Notes under the pieces: model-generated
What the model was told of the DNA's origin: nothing
What the model saw: the letters and a program-made list of their open reading frames with translations, nothing else
Database searches by the model: none
In this document: positions 38,291 to 44,570 of the stretch, piece after piece
How the letters are laid out: every line of letters starts with the position of its first letter
How positions within the stretch are numbered: the stretch's first letter is position 1
Translations under genes and position numbers: made by a program
Assembly (NCBI GenBank): GCA_004570315.1
Contig: SPQI01000500.1
Coordinates: forward strand, 1-44,570
DNA length: 44,570 nucleotides
Origin: Oxalobacteraceae bacterium OM1
Lineage (GTDB): Bacteria; Pseudomonadota; Gammaproteobacteria; Burkholderiales; Burkholderiaceae_D
Direction of reading: 5' to 3'

Positions 38291-39769
38291 ATGCTGCAAG
38301 TGGTCAAGGGCCTGCCCAAATTGAACGACGCCGCGCTGCTGCGCGACCAGGCCTACATCAACGGCCAGTGGACCGGCGCTGCCGGCACCTTCGATGTCAC
38401 CAATCCCGCCGACGGCGCGACCATCGCCTCGGTCCCGAACCTCGGCGCCGATGACGCGCACGCGGCCATCGATGCCGCTCAGGCCGCCTTCCCCGCCTGG
38501 TCCGGCAAGACCGCCAAGGAACGTGCCGGCATCATGCGCAAGTGGTTCGACCTCATGATGCAGCATGCCGACGACCTCGCCGCACTGATGACCGCCGAAC
38601 AGGGCAAGCCGCTGCCCGAGGCCAAGGGCGAAGTGATGTACGGCGCGAGCTTCGTCGAGTGGTTTGCCGAGGAAGCCAAGCGCGTCTGCGGCGACGTGAT
38701 GGCCTCCACCTGGAGCGACAAGCGCATGGTGGTACTGAAGCAGCCCATCGGCGTCTGCGCCGCCATCACGCCCTGGAATTTCCCGATCGCGATGATCACG
38801 CGCAAGGTCGCGCCCGCGATGGCAGCGGGCTGCACTATCGTCATCAAACCGGCCGAGCAGACGCCGCTGTCCGCCCTGGCACTCGCCGAACTGGCGCAGC
38901 GCGCCGGCGTGCCGGCCGGCGTGATCAACGTCGTGACGGCAGACTCGCAGCGTTCGATCGAGGTCGGCAAGGTGCTGTGCGACAGCCCTGTCGTGCGCCA
39001 TCTTTCCTTCACCGGGTCGACGCCCGTCGGCCGCATCCTGATGCAGCAGTCCGCGCCGACGGTGAAGAAGCTCGGCCTCGAACTCGGCGGCCATGCGCCT
39101 TTCATCGTATTCGACGACGCCGACATCGATGCCGCTGTGGAAGGCGCGCTGGTGTCGAAATACCGTAACGCCGGACAAACCTGCGTCTGCACCAATCGTT
39201 TCTACGTGCACGAAAACATTTATGAAGCCTTCGTCGAGAAGCTGGCGGCAGGCGCGGCGAAGATCAAGGTCGGCAGCGGCTTCGAACAAGGCGTGGCGCA
39301 AGGTCCGCTGATCGACGGCCAGGCCATCGAGAAGGTGCAGGAACATGTGTCGGACGCCGTCGCCAAGGGCGCCAAGGTCCTGGCTGGCGGCAAGCTGCAT
39401 GCGCTTGGCGGTCAGTTCTACGAACCGACCGTGCTCGCCGGCGTGACGGCCGACATGAAGATCATGCGCGAGGAAACCTTCGGCCCGGTCGCCGCCGTGG
39501 CAAAGTTCAGCTCCGAAGAGGAAGTGATCGCCGCCGCGAACGACACCGAGTTCGGCCTTGCGAGCTACTTCTATTCGCGCGACATCGGCCGTGTGTGGCG
39601 CGTGGCCGAGAAGCTCGACTACGGCATGGTCGGCATCAACACCGGCATCATCTCCAACGAAGTCGCGCCCTTCGGCGGCGTGAAGCAGTCCGGCCTGGGC
39701 CGCGAAGGCTCCAAGTACGGCATCGAAGAATACCTGGAGCTGAAATACCTCTGCATGGGCGGGGTCTGA
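38291..39769 (+). CDS. gabD: NAD(P)-dependent succinate-semialdehyde dehydrogenase
   Basis: The enzyme oxidises succinate semialdehyde to succinate, the second step of GABA degradation. The 492-residue protein has the NAD-binding TPWNFPIAMITRKVAPA, the catalytic Glu264 in LELGGHAPF and the catalytic Cys298 in NAGQTCVCTNR. The second Cys (C300 in TCVC) is seen in E. coli GabD-type enzymes. The ATG follows AAGGAGA. Assignment as GabD rests on these signatures; other aldehyde substrates remain possible. Confidence 0.93.
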   Translation: MLQVVKGLPKLNDAALLRDQAYINGQWTGAAGTFDVTNPADGATIASVPNLGADDAHAAIDAAQAAFPAWSGKTAKERAGIMRKWFDLMMQHADDLAALMTAEQGKPLPEAKGEVMYGASFVEWFAEEAKRVCGDVMASTWSDKRMVVLKQPIGVCAAITPWNFPIAMITRKVAPAMAAGCTIVIKPAEQTPLSALALAELAQRAGVPAGVINVVTADSQRSIEVGKVLCDSPVVRHLSFTGSTPVGRILMQQSAPTVKKLGLELGGHAPFIVFDDADIDAAVEGALVSKYRNAGQTCVCTNRFYVHENIYEAFVEKLAAGAAKIKVGSGFEQGVAQGPLIDGQAIEKVQEHVSDAVAKGAKVLAGGKLHALGGQFYEPTVLAGVTADMKIMREETFGPVAAVAKFSSEEEVIAAANDTEFGLASYFYSRDIGRVWRVAEKLDYGMVGINTGIISNEVAPFGGVKQSGLGREGSKYGIEEYLELKYLCMGGV

Positions 39770-39793
39770 CCCGGCACGCGAGGCGGCTGCCCG

Positions 39794-40285
39794 TCACGGC
39801 GCGCCGCCGTCGTCCGCAGGCTTGCGCCTCAGGCGCCGGGCCGGTGGTTGCCAGGTGCCGTCTTCATCGACGCTGCCCAAGCACATCGAGACGCCGACGA
39901 CCACCAGGCCGACCACCAGCGTGATCAGCAGATCGACCAGCGCCGCGTCGTCGCCCCAGATCGTCCATCCGAAATGGCGTGCGGGCGATGGCCACCATGC
40001 GGCCATGACCAGGGGTTCGCCGAGCAACTCGTCCAGCATGCACAGCGACGAGCCGAGCAGTCCGGCGGCAACCAGCGCATGCCCGATGAAGGCAAAAGTC
40101 CAGTAACGCCGCTCCTCGCCTTCCGACCGCCGGCGCCCGCGCCACTGCGGCGGCAGGCTGCACAGGGCGAAGGCGATGCTGAACGGAAGAAGCACGATGG
40201 CGAGCTGGTCGTAGGCGCTCATGCGGACAAGGTTGGCAAGGACACGAGCCGTACTGTAGCCGTCGCGGGCGAAGTTGTAAACCAT
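39794..40285 (-). CDS. Hypothetical membrane protein
   Basis: This protein of up to 163 residues has three or four hydrophobic segments: AIVLLPFSIAFALCSLP, FIGHALVAAGLLGSSLCML and LLITLVVGLVVVGVSMCL. It ends in a proline- and arginine-rich tail. I do not recognise a family. Two starts are possible: 40285, or 40222 (142 residues), with neither having a strong ribosome site. A TACAGT promoter-like box on the minus strand near 40252 would favour the shorter one. It is divergent from the HTH gene. Confidence 0.65.
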   Translation of the reverse strand: MVYNFARDGYSTARVLANLVRMSAYDQLAIVLLPFSIAFALCSLPPQWRGRRRSEGEERRYWTFAFIGHALVAAGLLGSSLCMLDELLGEPLVMAAWWPSPARHFGWTIWGDDAALVDLLITLVVGLVVVGVSMCLGSVDEDGTWQPPARRLRRKPADDGGAP

Positions 40286-40347
40286 GCAAGCTATTTTTCG
40301 CCTGCCCGGTTGACGTGACGCTCGCGCACATCCACGACAATTCCCGC

Positions 40348-40758
40348 ATGCCCACACAGGAAGAAAAAGCCGCATTCGCCCAGCGCCTCGCGCTGGCGCT
40401 GCGGCGCAGCCCCGAGCCGGTCAACGGCGCCACGGAGCTGGCCCTGCGATTCAACCTGCGCCATCGCGGCACGGCGATTTCGCCGCAAACCGCGCACAAA
40501 TGGCTCACCGGGCGCACCATCCCCACGCACGACAAGCTCGTCACGCTGGCCGCGTGGCTGGACGTGAGCGCGCATTGGCTGCATTACGGCCCGCCGCCGG
40601 CGACGCGTCTGGAGACAGGCGAAAAGGCGAAACCCTACATCACGGGGAAACCGTCAACGGAGGCAGTACGGCTGGCGGGGAAGATCCAGGGCTTGTCGGC
40701 GCATCAGCGCTACCTGGTGGAGGAGCTGGTGGATCAGCTGCTGGGGGACGCCGGCTGA
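40348..40758 (+). CDS. Helix-turn-helix transcriptional regulator-like protein
   Basis: This 136-residue protein has one HTH region around residues 20-65 (TELALRFNLR, ISPQTAHKWLTGRTIPTHDKL), where the second helix and following loop resemble XRE/Cro-type DNA-binding domains. The C-terminal half has LVEELVDQLLGDAG, a helix that could dimerise. The targets are unknown. It is divergent from the membrane protein gene. Confidence 0.7.
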   Translation: MPTQEEKAAFAQRLALALRRSPEPVNGATELALRFNLRHRGTAISPQTAHKWLTGRTIPTHDKLVTLAAWLDVSAHWLHYGPPPATRLETGEKAKPYITGKPSTEAVRLAGKIQGLSAHQRYLVEELVDQLLGDAG

Positions 40759-40940
40759 CGTCTCTGCGGAGCAAGGCGTGCTCCCTTGCTCACCTTCCCG
40801 CGCTTGAACTGCAGATCCTTCACCTGGGCATGGCATTAGGACGCCACCGTCTAAGTGACCGGGCACATCTCGCACATACGCTTCGGCTGTGGCGGATTGC
40901 CTGGCGCTTTCGTTGGCGTGCTGCATCAAATCAACGTCTG

Positions 40941-40953
40941 ACGGCATTGCCGT
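40941..40953. promoter_or_regulatory. Inverted repeat before the LacI-type gene
   Basis: ACGGCATTGCCGT is a perfect odd-length palindrome (ACGGCA-T-TGCCGT), just upstream of a possible -35 TTGCGC at 40953-40958. It could be an operator for autoregulation. Confidence 0.35.
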
Positions 40954-40987
40954 TGCGCAAGTTTCTCCATTGCTGTAAAAACGGTTC

Positions 40988-42010
40988 ATGCCGAACCGAA
41001 AGCCCCGCCCCAGCCAGCCCGGACGCGTGACCTTGAGCGAGATCGCCGCACGCGTCGGCACCAGCGCGATCACGGTGTCGCGCGCGATCAACGCGCCGCA
41101 TCTCGTCTCGGAGGAGCTGCGGGCGCAAATCGACGCGGCGATCGCGGAACTCGGCTACGTGCCCAACCGCGCCGCCCGCGCCCTTGCTTCGGCCCGCTCG
41201 GAAAGCGTGGCGGTGCTGATTCCCTCCCTCTCCAACACGGTGTTCACCGAGCTGCTGTCCGGCGTGCGCGACGTGCTGTACGCCGAAGGCTATCGCACCA
41301 TGATCGGCGACACGCGCTACGGCGCCGGCGAAGAGGAAAGCCTGCTGCGCGCCTACCTGGAGCATTCGCCCGACGGCATTCTCCTCACCGGCTTCGACCA
41401 GACCGACGCGGCGCGCGAGCTGATCGCCCGCAGCCGCATACCGGTCGTGCACATGATGGAACTCGGTCCGCCCGGAAGCTACGCCGTCGGCCTGAGCCAG
41501 GTCGATGCCGGCTACGCCATCACCATGCATCTGCTGGAACGCGGCTACCGGCGCATCGCCTTCCTCGGCGCGCAGCTCGATCCGCGCGTGATGCAGCGCT
41601 TGTCCGGCTGCCGCGCCGCATTGACGCAAGCGGGCGTTCCCTATCCGGCCGGCGAGATTCTCGATCCGACGCCCTCCTCCATCGGCATCGGCGCCCAGAT
41701 GCTCGAGCGGCTGCGCAGCCAGGCGCCGGATTGCGATGCGGTCTTCTGCTGCAACGACGACCTTGCGCACGGCGTGCTCTTCGAATGCCAGCGGCAAGGC
41801 ATCCGCGTGCCGCAGGACCTGGCGGTGGCCGGCTTCAATGACCTGGCTGCATCCGCCTGGACCTGTCCGACGCTGACCACCATCGCCACGCCGCGCTACC
41901 TGATCGGCAGCGCAGCGGCGACCATGCTGTTGAAGTTGATGCGCAGCGAGACGCCAGAACCGGCGCAGATCGATGTGGGCTTCTCGCTGGTGGCGCGCGA
42001 GAGTACCTGA
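40988..42010 (+). CDS. LacI/GntR-type transcriptional regulator
   Basis: This 340-residue regulator has an N-terminal helix-turn-helix (VTLSEIAARVGTSAITVSRAI) and the hinge ELGYVPNRAARALAS. The periplasmic-binding-protein-like domain continues with SVAVLIPSLSNTVFTELLSGV and DLAVAGFNDLAASAW. It looks like a repressor of sugar or sugar-acid genes, possibly gluconate-type GntR. No sugar gene is near it; a diguanylate cyclase follows after 34 bases. Its ligand is unknown. Confidence 0.88.
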   Translation: MPNRKPRPSQPGRVTLSEIAARVGTSAITVSRAINAPHLVSEELRAQIDAAIAELGYVPNRAARALASARSESVAVLIPSLSNTVFTELLSGVRDVLYAEGYRTMIGDTRYGAGEEESLLRAYLEHSPDGILLTGFDQTDAARELIARSRIPVVHMMELGPPGSYAVGLSQVDAGYAITMHLLERGYRRIAFLGAQLDPRVMQRLSGCRAALTQAGVPYPAGEILDPTPSSIGIGAQMLERLRSQAPDCDAVFCCNDDLAHGVLFECQRQGIRVPQDLAVAGFNDLAASAWTCPTLTTIATPRYLIGSAAATMLLKLMRSETPEPAQIDVGFSLVAREST

Positions 42011-42044
42011 GGCCGTCAACCGTCACCGCGAGGAGGCACGCATC

Positions 42045-43229
42045 TTGGCTGAGCTGGACCCGCGTTCGTTGATCTTCGTATCGGGCCTGTTGGGCCTGAT
42101 GTGCTCGGCCATTCTCTTCATGCTGCGCGGCAGTTTTCCGCTGTCCATCGGCGGCCTGCGCAACTGGGCCTGGGGCCTGCTGTGCATGGTCATTGCGAGC
42201 GGCATGTACGGCCTGACTGGTTCGGTGCCGTCCTTCTTCCCGAACGTCGGCGGCAATGTCCTGCTCGTCGGCGGCATCATGCTGGTGTACGCGGGTTTCG
42301 TCCGCTTCCTGAAGCGCCGTCCGCGCGTGCGGCTGCTGGCGGTGACGCTTGCCGCCGTCTTTGCCTTCTGCGCCTGGTTCACCTACGTGCGTCCGAGTTA
42401 TCCGCTGCGCGCGCTGTTGGTGACCAGCGTCGACACCTGCCTGTTCCTGGCCTGCGCAGCACTGATCCTGAAAACCAGCGCGGGCAGCTTTTCCGGCCGC
42501 TTCACCGGGCTGGTCTTCGTCGCCATCGGTACGATATCGGCGGCGCGTGTCGCCATGCTCCTGCTGCAGCTGGATACGCCCGACAGCGTCATGGGTCCGA
42601 CGCCGGGACAGAAGTTCTATCTCGTGGCGATCGCCTTCGCCATCCTCGCCATCACGCTGGGCGCCATCATGATGGCCAACGAGCGCCTGCGCGCCGAACT
42701 CGAATTCATCGCCTCCCACGACCAACTCACCGGCGCCTATGCGCGCGGCGCGTTCATCGAACAGCTGCAGACGGAGCTCTGCCGCAGCGAGCGCAGCGGC
42801 CGCCCGCCGGCCCTGCTGATGTTCGACCTCGATCATTTCAAGACCGTGAACGACCGCTTCGGCCATGCGGTGGGCGACAAGGTCATCACCGACTTCGTGC
42901 GGCGCACCCGCGAGCTGCTGCGCGGCCACGACATGCTGGGACGCTACGGCGGCGAAGAATTCGTCGCCCTGCTGCCGGAGACGACGCGCGAGGAAGCCTG
43001 CAAGGTGGCCGAGCGGATCTGTCATGGCATCGCCGTGCATGTCTCCATGGAGCTGCCGCGCTACACCGTGAGCATCGGCGTGGCGGGCGCAGAAGCTGCC
43101 GACGCGACCGTGGACGCGCTGCTCTTCGCCGCCGACCGTGCCCTCTATGCAGCCAAGGCGGACGGACGCAACTGCGTGCGCGGCGATCCGGGACAAGCGG
43201 CGACGCCCCGGGAAACCGCTTCCGGCTGA
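42045..43229 (+). CDS. Membrane-bound diguanylate cyclase (GGDEF)
   Basis: This 394-residue protein makes cyclic di-GMP from GTP. It has about six membrane segments in the first 200 residues and a C-terminal GGDEF domain with intact signature GGEEF at 302-306 and an inhibitory RxxD site RGHD at 293-296, five residues before it. The start is TTG, chosen because AGGAGG lies eight bases upstream. It follows the LacI-type gene closely and could be co-transcribed, though a functional link is not apparent. No EAL domain is present. Confidence 0.9.
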   Translation: MAELDPRSLIFVSGLLGLMCSAILFMLRGSFPLSIGGLRNWAWGLLCMVIASGMYGLTGSVPSFFPNVGGNVLLVGGIMLVYAGFVRFLKRRPRVRLLAVTLAAVFAFCAWFTYVRPSYPLRALLVTSVDTCLFLACAALILKTSAGSFSGRFTGLVFVAIGTISAARVAMLLLQLDTPDSVMGPTPGQKFYLVAIAFAILAITLGAIMMANERLRAELEFIASHDQLTGAYARGAFIEQLQTELCRSERSGRPPALLMFDLDHFKTVNDRFGHAVGDKVITDFVRRTRELLRGHDMLGRYGGEEFVALLPETTREEACKVAERICHGIAVHVSMELPRYTVSIGVAGAEAADATVDALLFAADRALYAAKADGRNCVRGDPGQAATPRETASG

Positions 43230-43240
43230 CCGGCCGCGCT

Positions 43241-43270
43241 TTGCCAAGGCGCGGCAATCCCGCGTAAAAT
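43241..43270 (+). promoter_or_regulatory. Promoter of tRNA-Gly
   Basis: TTGCCA (43241-43246) and TAAAAT (43265-43270) are 18 bases apart and end 10 bases before the tRNA. Confidence 0.6.
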
Positions 43271-43280
43271 GAGGGCCTTC

Positions 43281-43354
43281 GCGGGTGTAGCTCAATGGTA
43301 GAGCTGAAGCTTCCCAAGCTTAAGACGAGGGTTCGATTCCCTTCACCCGCTCCA
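43281..43354 (+). tRNA. tRNA-Gly (CCC)
   Basis: The 74-base sequence begins GCGGGTG and ends CACCCGCTCCA, with the acceptor pair, a T-arm GAGGG-TTCGATT-CCCTT and an encoded CCA. The anticodon loop TTCCCAA has CCC at 43313-43315, reading GGG. The outermost anticodon-stem pair (G:A) is not standard; this may be tolerated. A promoter and terminator flank it. Confidence 0.95.
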
Positions 43355-43360
43355 GATGCA

Positions 43361-43385
43361 GGCACCCGACGGTGCCCTTTTTTTT
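43361..43385 (+). terminator. Terminator after tRNA-Gly
   Basis: GGCACC and GGTGCC arms with loop CGAC are followed by a T-run. Confidence 0.9.
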
Positions 43386-43416
43386 GGCAGCCGCCGCGTT
43401 TTCCCGAACAGCAAGC

Positions 43417-44136
43417 ATGTCCGACAAGCACCCGACCGATGGCGCGCAGCGCCCCATGCTCTACGACCCCACCGAGCGCCGCATCCGCAGTTTCGTCACC
43501 CGCGCCGGACGCCTGTCCACCGCGCAGGCGAAAGCCCTCGACACGCTGGGGCCGCGCTTCTGCATTCCCTATGCGAAGGCGCCGCTGGAGCTCGCGCAGG
43601 CCTTCGGCCGCGATGCGCCGACGATTCTCGAAATCGGTTTCGGCATGGGCGATACGACGGCGAAGATTGCCGCCGGCATGCCGGAGAAGAATTTCCTCGG
43701 CGTGGAAGTGCACACGCCCGGCGTGGGCAGCCTGCTGAAGCTGATCGGCGAACAACAGCTGGAGAATTTGCGGATCGTCCAGCACGACGCGGTGGAAGTG
43801 ATCACGCACATGATCCAGCCGAATAGCCTGGCCGGCGTGCACGTCTTCTTCCCCGATCCCTGGCACAAGGCGCGGCACAACAAGCGCCGCCTTATCCAGC
43901 CGGCCTTCGTCTCCCTGCTGTGCTCGCGCATTGCGCCGGGCGGCTACCTGCATTGCGCGACCGACTGGCAGGACTATGCGGAGCAGATGCTGGAGGTGCT
44001 GGGCGCCGAGCCGACGTTGCAGAACACGGCCGACGGCTACGCGCCGCGGCCCGACTACCGGCCGGTGACGAAGTTCGAAAACCGTGGCTTGAAGCTCGGC
44101 CACGGCGTGTGGGATCTGGTGTACGTCAAGCGTTGA
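43417..44136 (+). CDS. trmB: tRNA (guanine-N7-)-methyltransferase
   Basis: TrmB makes m7G46 in tRNA. The 239-residue protein starts MSDKHPTDG. It has the SAM-binding [14 protein letters not shown] and the C-terminal catalytic block [19 protein letters not shown], both distinctive. A longer start at 43372 lies in the tRNA terminator and is not used. It follows the tRNA-Gly gene. Confidence 0.97.
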   Translation: MSDKHPTDGAQRPMLYDPTERRIRSFVTRAGRLSTAQAKALDTLGPRFCIPYAKAPLELAQAFGRDAPTILEIGFGMGDTTAKIAAGMPEKNFLGVEVHTPGVGSLLKLIGEQQLENLRIVQHDAVEVITHMIQPNSLAGVHVFFPDPWHKARHNKRRLIQPAFVSLLCSRIAPGGYLHCATDWQDYAEQMLEVLGAEPTLQNTADGYAPRPDYRPVTKFENRGLKLGHGVWDLVYVKR

Positions 44137-44262
44137 ATACGGCGAGGCGGGACCGCGCGCCCGGCTCGTCATTCCACGTTTCATCTAGTGCGTGGCGCAA
44201 CTGCATGAATGGCTGCGTGCAAAATCTGCCTCCCTTCCCCTGATACCTCGTGTGTTGCTTGC

Positions 44263-44290
44263 GGCGCCCGCCGTGGCATCGCCGGGCGCC
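44263..44290 (-). other. Hairpin downstream of the unrecognised minus-strand gene
   Basis: GGCGCCCG and CGGGCGCC arms are separated by 12 bases. No T-run follows on the minus strand, so it may be only a weak terminator. Confidence 0.35.
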
Positions 44291-44300
44291 ACTCAACCCC

Positions 44301-44570
44301 TTACTTCGCCAAGGCGATCGGCGTCATCTTGTTCGCGTAGGGTATCGACTGTCCCATCACGTACTGCGTCGCCAGAATGGAAGTCGACAGCGTGGTGCCG
44401 GAACTGCCGAGAGCCGGCTTGAGCGTCGCCGTCAACGCATTGGACGACGTCGCGACGTTCGTGAACGAGATGCCGCCCGACGTGATGTTGTTTTGACTCG
44501 GGGACCATGTCACCGCGACATTGGACTGCAGCGTCAGCGTATCGCCGTCCTTGACCGAGATGCCCGACGA
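44301..44570 (-). CDS. Unrecognised protein, C-terminal part only
   Basis: The frame is open to the window edge and the stop lies at 44301; 89 residues are visible. The fragment is rich in Ser, Thr, Gly and Asn, with few charged residues (for example ISVKDGDTLTLQSNVAV and GTTLSTSILATQYVMG). It looks like a beta-rich secreted or cell-surface protein, but no family is recognised. The N-terminus lies beyond the window. Confidence 0.6.
   Translation of the reverse strand, partial: SSGISVKDGDTLTLQSNVAVTWSPSQNNITSGGISFTNVATSSNALTATLKPALGSSGTTLSTSILATQYVMGQSIPYANKMTPIALAK

Noticed and set aside
40759-40987. A small gene or RNA in the gap before the LacI-type gene
   Set aside because: Only a weak hairpin (GAGCAAG/CTTGCTC near 40771) and the palindrome at 40941 are seen; no supported reading frame with a ribosome site.

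Overview
The window is a stretch of GC-rich bacterial chromosome with tightly packed housekeeping genes. Gene content and order point to a betaproteobacterium of the order Burkholderiales, most likely an Oxalobacteraceae (Herbaspirillum/Noviherbaspirillum-like) member. This is an inference from protein family resemblance: a chalcone-isomerase-like periplasmic protein, the purM/permease/hda order, a Fur-bamE divergent pair, and an Anbu proteasome operon. No insertion sequence, prophage, CRISPR array or integrase was seen, so this is core genome rather than an island.

Layout. (1) 1-3159, plus strand: the end of a TctE-type sensor kinase is translationally coupled to a small DUF4212 membrane subunit and a large sodium:solute symporter that carries an EF-hand-like loop. 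(2) 3239-7433, plus strand: the Anbu cluster, made of a circularly permuted ATP-grasp protein, an alpha-E protein, a transglutaminase-like protein and the Anbu proteasome-type peptidase. It is preceded by a sigma-54-like promoter and closed by a strong terminator. (3) purM (minus) lies opposite a long plus-strand run of overlapping genes: AI-2E-type permease, hda, HAD phosphatase, pcnB, folK, DUF486, deoxynucleoside kinase and panB (8700-14787). (4) 14850-24484, minus strand: carbonic anhydrase, chalcone-isomerase-like protein, then dnaJ, dnaK, grpE, hemH, recN and nadK. Good sigma-32 promoter matches lie upstream of grpE and of dnaK. (5) 24561-26366, plus: a HAD hydrolase and the heat-shock repressor hrcA. 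PilZ and fur follow on the minus strand, then bamE, dapB and an ExbB/ExbD pair on the plus strand. (6) 30189-39769, plus: leuS-lptE-holA, then proA-hemJ-like-HCCA isomerase, an RlmL-type methyltransferase and gabD. Two REPIN-like inverted repeat pairs sit in the gaps before leuS and before the methyltransferase. (7) 39794-44570: a small membrane protein, an HTH regulator, a LacI-type regulator, a diguanylate cyclase, tRNA-Gly(CCC), trmB and the tail of an unrecognised minus-strand gene.

How the parts fit together. The heat-shock chaperone system is complete (hrcA, grpE, dnaK, dnaJ) and appears to be driven by sigma-32; I found no CIRCE operator in the window. The most interesting system is the Anbu cluster. 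Its gene set is conserved in many bacteria, but its substrate is still not established. The sigma-54-like element upstream suggests nitrogen-linked control. Most other genes are standard and recognisable from motifs alone.
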